Source: Yarrowia lipolytica (taxonomy: Eukaryota > Ascomycota > Dipodascomycetes > Dipodascales). Taken from it: DNA of 64,000 nt. Position numbers and translations under genes: made by a program. The notes below the pieces were generated by a model. That model saw only the letters and a list, made by a program, of their open reading frames with translations, had not been told where the DNA came from and did no database searches. Location: the NCBI RefSeq assembly GCF_001761485.1, contig NC_090770.1, positions 248,001-312,000 of the forward strand. The letters are read 5' to 3'. Positions 29,578 to 41,559 of the stretch are shown here, in pieces. Position 1 is the first letter of the stretch, and each line of letters begins with the position of its first letter.

Positions 29578-31612
29578 ATGTCCAAGCACCATCTGAAGAC
29601 CCAGAGTGCCGTTGTGAGTATCATTGAGGAGGCAGCAGTTGCTGGGGCTAGACCGTGGCAGGTGACACGAGCACACGAATGGGGATGGTAACACGAACGG
29701 GGACACGAACGGGGACAGTGACACGATCGGGGTAACACGAATGCGGACTGTTGAGGAAAGAGGCGGACATACAGACACAGCTGCTCTGAATGCTCTGAAT
29801 GCTCTGAATGCTCTGAATGCTCTGAATGCTCTGAATGCTCTGAATGCTCTGAGTGCTTAATGATCGTTGTGCCTGCTCTCTAGTGACATGATCCGCCAAC
29901 TGATTTGTGGACGTGTTCCAGGACCCAATGCCATGAGAACATGAACGTGGCTGGTGGTTTGAGGAAAGTGGCCCATCCAGACCACTTTTCTGGACAACCG
30001 CCATGTCGTGACCCCACTCTACCTTGCTCGTCATGATCTGTCCCCTGCCAATCGCAGGGTGCAGAAGCTCATTCTGGTCAGCTGGTCAGTGCAATTCGCT
30101 CGTTATCCAGTCCCGTCAGCATTGGCTCTGTCCGCTCGTGTCGATGTACTAACAAAGGCATTCGACAACTCCGCCACCACCGTGGCTGCTTCGCAGATGC
30201 GAAACGCCCTCAACAAGCTCTCCGACTCCGTCGAGGACCCCGCCCAGAAGCGACGATTCGAGAACGAGATGGACAACTTCTTCTCTCTCTTCCGACGATA
30301 CCTGGTCGACAAGGCCAAGGGCAACGCTCTCGACTGGGACCGAATCCAGCCCCCGAAGGCTGAGCAGGTCATTGACTACAAGGACATTGACCAGGATGTT
30401 GGCGCCGAGTTCCTCAACAAGCTTGCTGTTCTCAAGCTTAACGGTGGTCTCGGTACCTCCATGGGCTGCGTCGGCCCCAAGTCCGTCATTGAGGTTCGAG
30501 ATGGCAAGTCCTTCCTCGACCTGTCTGTGCGACAGATCGAGCACCTCAACCGACAGTACAACGTCGACGTGCCCTTCATTCTCATGAACTCTTTCAACAC
30601 CGACGAGGACACCCAGACCATCATCAAGAAGTACCAGGGCCACAAGATCAACATCAAGACCTTTAACCAGTCGCGGTTCCCCCGAGTCTTTAAGGACTCC
30701 AACCTGCCCGTGCCCAAGAGCTTCGATGACCGAATCGATGCCTGGTATCCCCCCGGACACGGAGATCTGTTTGAGTCTCTGCACAACTCCGGCGTTCTGG
30801 ACGAGCTCATTGCCGAGGGCAAGGAGATCATCTTCGTCTCCAACGTTGATAACCTTGGTGCTGTTGTGGATCTCAGCATTCTCAAGCACATGTCCACCAC
30901 CGGCTCTGAGTACATCATGGAGCTGACCGACAAGACCCGAGCTGATGTCAAGGGAGGAACCCTGATCGACTACGATGGCCAGGTCCGACTTCTCGAGATT
31001 GCCCAGGTCCCCAAGGAGCACACCGAGGAGTTCAAGTCCATCAAGAAGTTCAAGTACTTCAACACTAACAACCTGTGGATCAACCTCAAGGCCATTAAGC
31101 GAGTCGTCGAGAACAACGAGCTCGACAGCGAAATCATCCCCAACGAGAAGAGCATCACCATTGGCAAGAACGACATCCCCGTTCTGCAGCTCGAGACCGC
31201 CGTCGGTGCTGCCATCCGACACTTCAAGGGCTGCATGGGTGTCAACGTTCCCCGACGACGATTCCTGCCCGTCAAGACCTGTTCTGATCTTCTGCTGGTC
31301 AAGTCCGATCTCTACACCCTCCACGCCGGCCGACTTGAGATGGACCCCAGCCGATTTGGCGGTTCTCCTCTCATCAAGCTCGGTGGCCACTACAAGAAGG
31401 TCAGCGACTTCCAGAAGCGAATCCCCCACATGCCCAAGATTTTGGAGCTTGACCATCTGACCATCACTGGTAACGTTATGCTCGGCAAGGGCGTCACTCT
31501 CAAGGGCACCGTTATCTGTGTCTGTGAGGAGGGCAAGAAGATTGACATCCCCAACGGCTCTGTGCTGGAGAACGTTGTCATTACAGGATCTCTCAGTATT
31601 CTGGAGCATTAA
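29578..31612 (+). CDS. UGP1: UTP-glucose-1-phosphate uridylyltransferase, two exons
   Basis: Exon 1 (29578-29613) encodes only [12 protein letters not shown]. Intron 29614-30157 (544 bp) runs from GTGAGT to a TACTAACAAAG acceptor, and exon 2 is 30158-31612, giving 496 residues (yeast Ugp1 has 499). The splice is confirmed by homology: [27 protein letters not shown] aligns with yeast [27 protein letters not shown]. The nucleotide-binding loop [11 protein letters not shown] is near residue 106. The enzyme makes UDP-glucose from UTP and glucose-1-phosphate in the cytosol, feeding cell-wall glucans, glycogen, trehalose and glycosylation. The C-terminal left-handed beta-helix ([18 protein letters not shown]) mediates oligomerisation in homologues. 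Codon use is strongly biased, suggesting high expression. Confidence 0.96.
29784..29855. repeat. 9-bp minisatellite inside the UGP1 intron, 8 copies
   Basis: Eight head-to-tail copies of ctctgaatg; the last copy has one change. Just upstream (29665-29745) is a looser array of acacgaacgggga-type units. Both lie wholly inside the 544-bp UGP1 intron. Confidence 0.92.
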
Positions 31613-31842
31613 GGTATAAGTAGTTAATATCAGGTAGTTGTTATGATTCTATGGAGTATAAGTACAGTACTTCCGTGATAAAAAGATGGCTTCTCCATTT
31701 CTTAAGTGTACCGTAACTGTTATTTTCGGATTCAAAGTAATCCCAACTAATACGAGAAACAGACAGCAACGTGTTTGAGTGCTTCAACCGCCATAGACGG
31801 CGTGTCTATAAATAAATCTATGAACTGTTCCCTCCTCAACTG

Positions 31843-33318
31843 TTACACCACCAGACCTGTTCCTAGGAGCCCCCTTGCTGCGAGATAGTCCACCTTTTGT
31901 TTTGATGCTCTCAGTTTTTCCTTCCACTTGACAGTTTCTTCTCTACTGAGCTGTTGAGGTTGCCAGACTGGTTTGTAAGGCGGAAAGGTGATTCTGGGAC
32001 ATCCTGCAAAGTCGTATTGAATCTGGTGGCAGTCTTCATTCGTTTTCGTTCCTGAGGTCAGCAGAGGTCTATAGGCCAGATTGTCATCTGCGATTTCGCG
32101 CACGACCCACGGCCCGTCGTGGTAGTAGACAATGACATTGAGGGGGATTCCAGGCACGTAGTATACGTTTTCGATCCACAAGGGCGTTCCATCGTTGTCA
32201 TCTCCCACATACACCTTTCCGATGGACTCGACATCAAAGTAGAGGTTTTCGCAGCAGATCTGGGTAGGTTCGCTGACGCCTTTGAGCTCATGGATCATGT
32301 CCTTGTTGTTGCAGATTGAGACTGGGTAGTTTTTGGTGATATGTTCGAAACTGCACGAGAGGTCCATTGATGCCTGGGAGTCGTTGCAACAGAATCTGAA
32401 AGACGTTTCGACTGGTCCTGGAAGAATTGTTGGTGGATGGCCACAGGTGATGCTGTATCGAACCACCACTGGCGGGAACAGACCCATTAGTTCTCTGTAT
32501 GCCAATCTGTATTTGGCCGCGAAAATCACCTTTTCCACCTTGTTGTCCACCGTTGTCTGTCCCGACACAATGAACGACGTCTCCATGGTGTGTTTATCGT
32601 CTATAAGTCGTTCAAACTGCGCCAGAGACTTTTCGTTTTCAGCACCTCCGGCGGCAGGCTTGAATCTGTGTGCCTGGATAAGAGTGTCTCTGATGGTCGT
32701 TCCGAACAGATCAGGCTCATCCTTGTGTCTGTGCCATAGTTTCGAGGCGTAGTCCGTCAGATCGGCAAGGTCCTGGTGGTACTCGGAGCCTCTCAGCACG
32801 TTTTTGCACCTTCTGGCAAGTTGGGCCTTGGCCTTGCAAATGTAGATGCCCTTGAAACTCTTCACGTTGATGATGAAATGGAGCAGCTCGGAGGCCTCTG
32901 TTGGATGCAGAGCCCGGATATGCGTCTGGATCTCGCTGTCGACGCTCAGCCACATCATCTTGAGCAGCATCTGAGAGTAATGGGCTGGTTTTCTGTAGTA
33001 GAGGAGGTTGTCAGTTGTCAGATCTCCCTGGATGATGAACGGCTGGGTAGATCGCACGTAGTCGTAAATGTCGTCGTCCGAGCTCCACTTGTTGAACAGA
33101 TGCACCCGATCAATAAGTCCACACCACCCGACATGGTCTATAAGGGCCGAGACAGCTCCGACTCCAAACTTGAGCAGCCAATATGCGTTTTCCACCTTGA
33201 GCGCCGTGTCTCTGACGGCTGCAACCCAGTCGGAGATTTTTTCCAGCTCCGTCCACCTGAGCACTATTTCCGTCTGCCGCAGCTTTTTGATGTCCTTTTC
33301 AAAGTCGCCATCTCCCAT
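31843..33318 (-). mobile_element. Ty1/copia-like Gag-protease-type fossil or domesticated gene
   Basis: A single open frame of 491 codons that looks whole, with no breaks seen. The first ~250 residues resemble the Gag (UBN2-type) region of copia elements in layout. The part around residues 330-440 has the order of a copia protease and pre-integrase segment and ends with ENVYYVPGIPLNVI, very close to the NVLYVPGLxxNLL hallmark of copia polyproteins. No reverse transcriptase, RNase H or integrase region follows, and no LTRs were recognised in the flanks. It may be an isolated fossil or a host-recruited gene. The LTR elements I recall from Y. lipolytica (Ylt1, Tyl6) are Ty3/gypsy, so a copia-type piece would be unusual. 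Alternative: an unrelated orphan protein with chance similarity. Confidence 0.5.
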
Positions 33319-35365
33319 TTTTGCGTCCCGTCTCGTAGTTGCACTTCCAAACTTTTGGCGATAATTGAAACCTTGGAAAATGTCCCAAATTGACCGCTGA
33401 CGATAATTGGGAGTTTAAATGGAGAGCCTTAGAAGTGCGAGTAAAAAGAAACAGGTAAAAAAAAGGCGAGTAGGAGTAGTAGAACATTGGAGGTCCAAGC
33501 CACAAAACCATACCCATGAGGACCCATGAGTAAGATGGAGATGTATAACGAAATGTCCAACCAATTGAACAAAAATACAACAATTGCAAAATTGGTACAA
33601 TGACGGGAACTTGTGTCCAACATTGATTTTTTTTTTTAACAGCCGCCGTTATCGTGGCTTACTAAGCCAATTTCACCACCACCAACCCAGTAAGTAATAC
33701 AGTTTGGCCGGATTAATACATTGCCCATGCACCAACGATAACGGTGACAAGAGAAACCGAAGGGAGCCGAACTCCGTCAATCACGTGACCAAAACCCATC
33801 CCCAGGGGCTAGTCAGCTTTGTCATGTAGGCTGCGACTCTCTCACCTATCGCTGCTGTCTTGACATCGTCCCCTCACTTCACTCTGGCATTGCTTATCTC
33901 ACGGTCCAAATAAACTGTGGCGAAGAGCGGCTAAAAATAAAGCATGGTTGGGGGGGCCAAAAGGGCTGCTAGAGATGGTGCTAAAGCGTGCCAACAAATG
34001 TCAAGATCGCCTGTCGCCTATCAATACGACAAAGATAGTGCCTGTCCAAATAGCTTCGTCCCATACCCCGCTTCACCCTGTAGTTCGGACGCGGCGCAAA
34101 TAGAGCAGAGCTACTGGCATTTGTAGTCGGAGTGAGAGGGGGAGGGGAAGACGGGGGGTCGCGGAGGTTTGCCAGGGGGGGGGGGGGATGTTATGGCGGA
34201 CCTTTGAGGTCACGTGACCGGTGGCGTTTGGTTCCGTCGGCTGTCGCTTTTTTTTGGGGCTGTGCACGTGATTTTTCGCATCTTGCAAAAAAATAAAAAT
34301 TTATCGTCAATATTTCGGCTCCCGGATGTCAGGGTCTGGGGGGAGGAGACGTAATGCCGATGATTACCTGTGCATAATCTGACATCTTATTTTGTCTGCA
34401 CACGTTTGTTTGAGGCGTGGGAGAAAGGGTGGTGTCTAAAAGCTGACGCCGCATGCTGAGAGCAGGCTAAGGGGTTAGTCAGAGGGAGCCAGAGGGAGCC
34501 AGAATCCCGGTGAGTAAGCAGTTTTACATGCATGTTGGGCCGTCGGACGGCTTTCGTAGTCACAAATGTGGTCTCGCAACGCCTTTTTCGTCTCCAACGC
34601 ACACCTGTGGGTGTCACTTGCCCTTCTGGTGTATCGACCCTCTTCCCCACCGTCATCTCAGAAGCTAAGGTTGTGTTAGGTCGATTGAAGGGGGCGAGCA
34701 AGAGACGAGGAGGACAGGCAATGTCAACAAAAAAACAACAACTTCCTTTTTAGAGAGTCAAAATTCCCGTCCAGTCCCGCACAAACGCCGTCTTCTTCCC
34801 TTCCCTTCCCACAGACATTGCTATATGTCTGAGATGGGGCTTGCGGTGGTGACAACAAACTGAAGCAGTCCTTTAGAAGGTTCGATTATTTTGATTGCGT
34901 GGGAGAAGGAAGAAATGGAGGGGTCGGAGGCTTATAAAGGGTCGTGTTTGGGGCAATTGGCTCGTTGTGGTCACGCACGCCTGGCGAAAAACCCTTGCTC
35001 CGTTACACCCGCCAAGTGATCCCCCGCTCCGCCCCGCTCGAAAGCAACATATAAACCGAGCGTCGTCCCCCGTGGGTCCATCATTCGTTCGTACCTTCCT
35101 TGTAGCATGCTCTCAGCAGCAGCGTAGCAAGGTGTCCATGCATAGAGGTGCAAAAAGCTTAAATGCGCAAGTAAATGGTCCATGCCTGCACTGCACCCTC
35201 CCAGTTTTATATCCCGTTGGTCTGCCGTCCGAAATCTCTCAGCCCCGTGTACAAGTGCTGAATTGCCCCGAGTCGACAAACTAGACGCTGTTGCCACCAC
35301 GCCCGCAAGCACACACCCCGCCACACACAGGTTTATACAACAGACACAAGCCGAACGCCACAACC
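33319..35365. other. 2-kb intergenic region, no gene seen
   Basis: It holds CACGTG sites (about 33783, 34211 and 34265), a G13 run (34175-34187), T-rich tracts and, toward the right, the OSH promoter with TATAAA near 34932 and 35050. Frames at 34387(-), 34895(+) and 34971(-) do not resemble proteins. Confidence 0.55.
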
Positions 35366-37048
35366 ATGCACCACCACCTCAACCCCAAGGCGCTCTTTTC
35401 TGGTGAGTATGGCGGACAGAAATGGACGGAGGAACGTGGCAGAGCCGATTGACCAGCCACGCAGGCCGACCAAGCCCCATTGAGTGAGCCATTGGACGTC
35501 CTTGGCCCGAATAGACGCTCTCTCCCAGGTTTGCCGGAAAAACGAGCTGTTATATCCGAACGAGCTGTTTGTGCCCAAAAAAGCCCCTACTAACCCCCAG
35601 GCCGAAAGGAGAGCACCTCTCCCCAGACACAAGCCGCGTCCGGCTCCGGAGCCGTGTCTCCAGGCCGACCTCTGGATTCGTCCACCAACGTCGAAGATGT
35701 GGATGAGCTTGACGGAGACGGCCAGAACATCATCATGGGAATTATCGCCCAGCTGCGACCCGGCGCTGATCTGTCTCGAATCACACTTCCCACCTTCATT
35801 CTCGAGCGAAAGTCCATGCTCGAGCGAATCACAAACTCCCTGCAGCACCCCACATATGTCATTGAGGCCCACGCCACCAAGGACCCCATGCAGCGGTTCA
35901 TCCAAGTGGTAAAGTGGTACCACTCCGGCTGGCACATCACCCCCAAGGCCGTCAAAAAGCCCCTGAACCCCATTCTCGGCGAGTTCTTCACATGCTACTG
36001 GGACTACGACGACGGTTCCCACGGATACTACATCTCCGAGCAGACCTCCCACCACCCTCCCAAGTCATCCTACTTTTACATGATCCCCGAGCACAACATC
36101 CGAGTCGACGGTACACTGGCTCCCAAGTCCCGTTTCCTGGGTAACTCAGCTGCTTCTCTCATGGAGGGCGCCACCATTCTCAAGTTCCTGGACATTGTAG
36201 ATGCCAAGGGCGCTCCCGAGGAGTACGAAATCACTTCGCCCAATGCCTACGCCCGAGGTATTCTCTTTGGACGGCTCAAGTACGAGTACTGCGACCACTC
36301 GATCATCAAGTGTCCCGCTCTGGACCTGACTCTGGACCTGGACTTCAAGGCCAAGGGCTTCATTTCCGGTACATACAATGCCTTCGAGGGCCAGATCAAG
36401 AAGATCTCCACCGGCGAGGCCTTTTACGATGTTTATGGAAAGTGGGATGAAATAATCGAGCTCAAGAACCTCAAGACCGGCGAGAAGTCGGTGCTGTTTG
36501 ACGTGACTAAGGCCGCCCTGCACCCTCCCAAGGTGCGACCCATCGCTGAGCAGGCCGCCACCGAGTCCCGACGACTGTGGGAGCCCGTCACCGACGCTCT
36601 TGCTAAGCGAGACCACACCGTTGCTACCGACGAAAAGTTCAAGATTGAGGACAAACAGCGAACGCTGGCCAAGGAGCGAGAAGAGCACGGCGTCAAGTTC
36701 CTGCCCAAACTGTTCAAGCCCGCCCCCGCTCCCCTGGACTTCATTCTGTATAAGGATCTGCACGGCACTCCCGAAGAGATCACCAAGGAGATTCTCAGCA
36801 TAGTCCCCATTCTGCCCGGCCAACAGTTCACCAAGGACTTTGAAATGTCCGGCGAGAAGAAATACAAGCTGGAGAAGAGCGGCCAGGCCAGCAGCGAGAC
36901 TCAGCCCCCCGCCACGACCACTGCGGCTGCCCCCCAAGCAGGCGCTGTCCCCACAACCCCTGCTAACGGCCAGACTCCCCTGGCCAAGACTTCTGATCTT
37001 CAGGAGGCTCTTCCCACCGAAGAGGACGAGTTCCACGACGCCCAGTAG
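35366..37048 (+). CDS. OSH6: Oxysterol-binding-protein homologue, Osh6/Osh7 type
   Basis: Exon 1 (35366-35402) encodes MHHHLNPKALFS plus one base; intron 35403-35600 (198 bp, GTGAGT to CTAACCCCCAG); exon 2 35601-37048. The spliced protein has 494 residues. The ORD lipid-transfer domain fills ~50-430. Its lid region LPTFILERKSMLERI and the stretch KAVKKPLNPILGEFFTCYWD are closest to yeast Osh6/Osh7, and EQTSHHPP is the OSBP signature whose histidines bind the PI4P phosphate. Osh6/Osh7 carry phosphatidylserine from ER to plasma membrane in exchange for PI4P. The last ~65 residues are a Pro/Thr/Ala-rich tail. OSH6 and OSH7 cannot be told apart here. LSB6, a PI4P-making kinase, lies 12 kb away, probably by chance. 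Confidence 0.9.
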
Positions 37049-37406
37049 TGTCCATGACCCAGTAGTGTTCCACGACCCAGTGGTGTTTTCCACATGTTTT
37101 TGTATGGAGGTTGCAAGTGACTATATATAGTTTGATAGAGATTCTTAACCAAAACGAGCGACGTCGCGGTTCGATTGTAAAGCCATTGTAAATGTACTGG
37201 TATTTAATGATATGTTATCTATCGCGCGCTTCGGCCCGAGACTTACTCTTCTGTTTACGGTCACTATTTCAAAGTTGAAAGTTCGAGTGTGTCGAAATAA
37301 ATGCCCAGAGCCTCTTTTGCAGACAGCTGCCCAAAAGTCTCCTTCTCTTCATCACTTGGTCAGTCCAAACTGCGATTGCTTTGCAGCTATATCTCCGGTC
37401 AGAAAT

Positions 37407-37655
37407 ATGTGGAGTCCAACTGCCGGCAGTGGCGGCGCTAGCAGCATCCCCACCAGCAACAGAGCTGCATACCTGCGGTCTCTGTCGCACTCACAGGAGT
37501 TGGGGACGTGGAAATTTTCGTCTTCGTTTGCGCGGTCGTCGGCGACGTCTCTGGACGACTTTTCCGACCATCTAGACCTTGACTGCGAGATGGAGGAGAG
37601 CACTTCCACGGCCGTGATTTGTCACGACGAGGATGACAGAGATGTGTTGGAATAA
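37407..37655 (+). CDS. Small hypothetical protein
   Basis: 82 residues from the ATG at 37407; the frame stays open upstream to 37212, so a longer form or an upstream exon is possible. It is Ser-rich (YLRSLSHSQELGTWKFSSSF) with an acidic C terminus (DLDCEMEE, DEDDRD). The codon use of the last 60 codons looks coding. I do not recognise it. It could instead be part of the long 3' region of the OSH gene. Confidence 0.35.
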   Translation: MWSPTAGSGGASSIPTSNRAAYLRSLSHSQELGTWKFSSSFARSSATSLDDFSDHLDLDCEMEESTSTAVICHDEDDRDVLE

Positions 37656-39211
37656 TTTGTATGAGCTGCTGGCTCCAATTTATGTATTTATAATTATTTA
37701 TAGCAGTTTACAGCAGTGCTTATGAAGTGAAGATTACGTATATGGCCAATTTCCTCATTCAATTTGTGAGTTTTTTTCTCGACGATTATTTTAGGTGGTG
37801 CGCAATATGAATGCATTTAATTAAAAAATAAAACAAAATAAAAACAAAATTAAATGAAAAATAAATTAAATGAAATAAAATTAAATGAAATAAAAATCCA
37901 AGTCCGTGAAAACACATCAGATTAGCTTATAAACAGTACCAATCAGTAGCCAGCCCTTGGTTGATGGAGTATGGCCATCTAATTTTCAGCTCTTCACTGT
38001 CACTCCTCGTGATGTAGTTCGGTGTTAGTCCCATACTCATACTCCGCCCTGAGCAACGTTCCTATGCCCAACAAGTTCTCAAAAGCGACTCGGAAGCGAG
38101 CTGGCTGGCTCAACTGTGGTCTCCGGGACAAAGCAATGTAGTGTTGTGTATCGCGAGTAGCAGTCAGGAGGCCCCTGACAAACCCCTCGTTCTTTAGACC
38201 GAATCACCTTGGCGACATATCTTCACAGCCGCTTCCTGTGTTCAAAGTGCAGTGCCCTCCTGCTTGGTGATTTCGGCCTTCCTCCGTTGGTGAGAGTCGG
38301 GTTGTCATTCATCCTATATATATATAACATATTCTCAATTAATTAATTTTTACAAATTTTTATATTTTTTCTGACATATTTCCAATACCACCCATAATTC
38401 CTATAATTCCAGCTCATTAAAACCCTCCTGTCACTCGATCCACACGCTAACACAGTCCAGTCGTACGATAATGGGCGTTGGAGGTGGAGTTGGGCGACGG
38501 AAACTGGTATACGACGAGCCAGACTAGTGGGGTAATCAGCAGAGAGCAGAGAGCAGAGAGCAGTGAAGTTAGCAGTGAATCAGCTGCTCCAGTGTGTTCA
38601 ACCTGCTCTCCTGCCCGCCAGATCGACTCATCATTGGTCGAGTATCGCCGCCAAGTCTCCGACAAGGAGCCCAGGACGTTGACAGGAGCCCAGGACATCC
38701 TCCTTTCTCAGCACCATTTCGGCGTGCTATCATAAAAGGAATTAGTGCGTTTTGTGCGATGGCATTTGGAGCTAACCGAGGATGGGGCGAGGGTGCTGAG
38801 TAAGATTGAAAGAGATCGAGAGAGACCGAAGGAAGCCAACCCAGCAGAAACGCCACTCCAATCTGGCCTCGGCTACTATCTGGGTGTGGTACTTCCGGGG
38901 TGGCAGTCTAGTCAAGCCCCGGTAGTCTAGTCAAGCCTACAAGTAGTGGTGGAGTCATACGCGAAGTGAAGCCACAGTTACAGACCAAATATGGCAGTTT
39001 GAAATTCCGAAATTAGCCAGAGTGTCACATCTAGTGCGGAGCTGACTACGACTACTACTACGTAGAGTGATAGTCACCTCGGCCCCCATCACCCAACACC
39101 ACCCGCCGCTGAAACGCCTTCGCCTGCGTGAATGCCGACTGTGTTAGCCTGCTACAGTATTGGTACCATACTTGTAGCACTTGCGGGTTCACGCATCCAC
39201 AGTATCTCTTT
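37656..39211. other. 1.5-kb intergenic region, no gene seen
   Basis: It contains an A-rich array of aaataaaattaaatg-type units (37820-37900), an AT-rich block (38318-38375) and short agagcagagagc repeats (38539-38562). Short frames between 38447 and 38930 do not look coding. Confidence 0.55.
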
Positions 39212-40675
39212 AGCATGTCACACAACGGCCCTGGCCACGAACATGGACCTTTTCGTCCGCCGGGCCCTCCCGCTCCGCTCTCCATGGCCCCCACCGTGTC
39301 CCCGCCCTCCCGGTTCCACTCCCTCTCGCCTTCCACCTCCAACTCCAACCCCTCGCCATTCCCCCGCGTTCCATGGGGGAGTTCCACTCCAGGCAGGGTC
39401 TTGAGGCGGTGGAGACGTCGTTTGCCAGTCCTCCCGCCTCAGAGTATCTCCAGGGTCCCATCAGTGAGCCGTGGTCCGAGACCTTTGTCCAAACAGAAGA
39501 TCCATGCAAGCTTCAGCAATCAGACAAGATACAGCAATTAGATCACCCCAGCAATCAGTGTCATGGCCGAACTATGGAGCGGTAGGTTTTGCCAGTAATG
39601 TCGACCGTGCTCTTCCTATCGACCATGTTCATCTCGGTGCTCATCACGCTGCTCACGCTCCAAGCACCGTCGAACAACCGCGGCTTCAGCTGCTCAGCTC
39701 CGGAGTGTCAATCACCGAGAGCGGTGAGGGAGTCATTCCCCAGGAGGCTCTGTCTATTGGTGATCCGGGGTTCGAACCGTTCCGAGGAGTGGTAGTCAAG
39801 CAGAACAGGCCGGACAACGAGAACCACCGTTCTGGATCGACTGCCCGAGATCCCTGGGGACCCAAGTCATCAGACCATGGGCTTGAGAGCCCTGGCGGAG
39901 AAATTGGAAACTGCGTAACCGGATACCCTCTGGCGGGTTTCCGACGACAACTGCAAGGGTCAGAATTGCAGAAACAGGTTTCCCAGGCGGTTCGAGAGGT
40001 TACACGAAGCTCACAGAAGACCGTCTCCAAACCGACGAAAAGTCTGCCCAAATCAGCAAATCTGCCCAAAGCCGCCGAGATAATCCCACGAATTGGAGTG
40101 TTTGAAGGCCCCCAGTTTCCCCGGGCTCCGGGCGTTTCGCGCCTTCTTCTTCCTTAAGAGTGTCAGCAGGCGGTTATTGACCAGGAAGTTAGTGAAGTTC
40201 TTATTCACGGGGTTCCGAACGGAGTTCCTATTCACGGGGTTTCGAGCAGAGCTCCTACTCCTCTCACCCACCCACTACATCATTCTTCACCACAACATCT
40301 CCCTCCACAACATCTCCCTCCACAACATCTCCCTCCACAAACATCTCCCTCCAACAACAATCTCCCTCCACAAACATCTTCCCTCCACGGCATCTCCCTT
40401 CACAACGCACCTTCCTCCACCTTCCCATCACTCCTACGGTCCTCTCCTCAACCTCCCATAGAGTTCCGACCACACCAATTTTCCCGACACAAACCACCCG
40501 CGCGGACCATCACCCCTGACCCTTCCACCATAGTGCCTCCAGAAACGCAATATGGATGTGTGGTGGAAGGTCCGTTTTCCGACGGCGGCTGGTTTGGTCT
40601 GAAGCAGAAAATGACTAACCCTCCGGTGCCGTTTGAAACGCCGGTGCTCAAGGAGGAAGATTCCGTCGTCCCGTA
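39212..40675 (+). pseudogene. Broken Pro/Gln-rich gene of unknown identity
   Basis: A coding-like stretch from ATG 39212 (MSHNGPGHEHGPFRPPGPP) that changes frame near 39370 (continuing as GEFHSRQGLEAVETSFASPP) and again near 39540. It then runs in one frame to a TAA at 40155 and continues in that same frame to a TAG at 40673-40675 (ending PVPFETPVLKEEDSVVP). The low-complexity part has PQHLPPQHLPPQ repeats. Base composition and codon choice are coding-like throughout. I do not recognise the family. An unrecognised intron could explain one of the shifts, but not all. It sits directly upstream of a Cdh1-like relic, so the two may derive from one decayed segment. Confidence 0.5.
40291..40390 (+). 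repeat. 15-bp tandem repeat coding PQHLP units
   Basis: Exact 15-base units cacaacatctccctc start at 40291, 40306 and 40321, followed by units stretched by one or two bases. It lies inside the broken gene at 39212-40675. Confidence 0.85.
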
Positions 40676-40734
40676 GGGTGAGTAGTTATTCAGATGTCTT
40701 GGTTGTGGTCGTAACTGTTACTGTGACTCTGGGC

Positions 40735-41215
40735 AGACCTCAACCTGTCGATGACCACTCCGTTGCTCACGAGCCTTTCCAGAACCACTCAAGATACTAG
40801 ATAACCACCAAACGCTCCGCCGTAGCTCAACAACGGGGACTGCAGGTATAGTCGACAAGCGAATCCGGTTCTGGGACACTATCCCCGGTGCGTTATTCAA
40901 CGAAATCGACACGGGTTCGAGCTCGCAGGTGTTCAATCCCATAAGAACTCCAACGAAGTGGTGTCGACTCATGGATACAACCAGAACCAGATTATCATTT
41001 GGAACCCTCAATGAAGCAGGTGGCACAGCTCAAGGGCCAGAAGTACCGGGCCTTATACAGTACAGTACAGTACCTGAGTATGAATGCCGATGGTCGTCAC
41101 TGGAGCTGGCGATGGACTCTGCGGTTCTGGAATATAACCCTACCGACGACCAAGGTAGCAGCGGCGTTCTGGACATTTTCATTTGTGATAGAGGAGGAGG
41201 CATCATGCCCGGCCT
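40735..41215 (+). pseudogene. Relic of a Cdh1/fizzy-related APC/C activator (WD40 C-terminal half)
   Basis: Three frames together carry unmistakable pieces of the Cdh1/Cdc20 WD40 propeller. From 40836 in one frame comes GTAGIVDKRIRFWDTIPGAL and NEIDTGS; from 40942 in a second comes KNSNEVVSTHGYNQNQIIIW; from about 41000 in a third come PSMKQVAQLKGQKYR, YLSMNADGR and LRFWNI. In intact Cdh1 these blades read as GTADRCIRFWNT, SNELVSTHGYSQNQILVWKY and LAMSPDGE..VTGAGDETLRFWN. At least two frameshifts separate them. The N-terminal C-box and first blades are missing. A working CDH1 must exist elsewhere, so this is a dead partial duplicate. Confidence 0.82.
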
Positions 41216-41283
41216 TTCTATTTATATTGTACTACGTATATTTGGATAAGTGTGTTAAGCCGTAGTGGCCGCATCTCCATCTG

Positions 41284-41316
41284 TTTTTTTTCTTTTTTTT
41301 TTTTCTTTTTTTTTTT
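41284..41316. repeat. T-rich tract
   Basis: Runs of T broken only by single C, between the Cdh1-like relic and the RNase H1-like gene. It could be a poly-A-type end seen on the other strand, or a simple repeat. Confidence 0.7.
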
Positions 41317-41559
41317 CCATTAGTCATTAAGGTTCTGCTTGTGTGAATTTGTGTCTTCAAAAAGGGGACTATTTGGTGTCAGATTGGCCAGATAATCCCG
41401 TTGACCGTTTATATAGCTTTGATTGAGCTCTATGACAATTTTCAGCTCAATATTACTGCCGGAAAGCCTCGTCGAAGTGCACTGGTTCACGCGCATGTTT
41501 CTACAGCATGCATGTTAATTAAGTGGAGGTTTGTTTTACGCGTTTCAGTCTCCTTCAAC

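Noticed and set aside
30149-31609. 486-codon antisense frame over UGP1
   Set aside because: A codon-bias shadow of a highly expressed gene; its translation is a leucine/valine-rich string without motifs.
36146-37093. 315-codon antisense frame over the OSH gene
   Set aside because: Shadow of the biased OSH codons, without any recognisable domain.
39760-39790. ggttcgaacc string resembling a tRNA B box
   Set aside because: It lies in coding-like sequence of the broken gene and has no A box or acceptor stem at the right distance.
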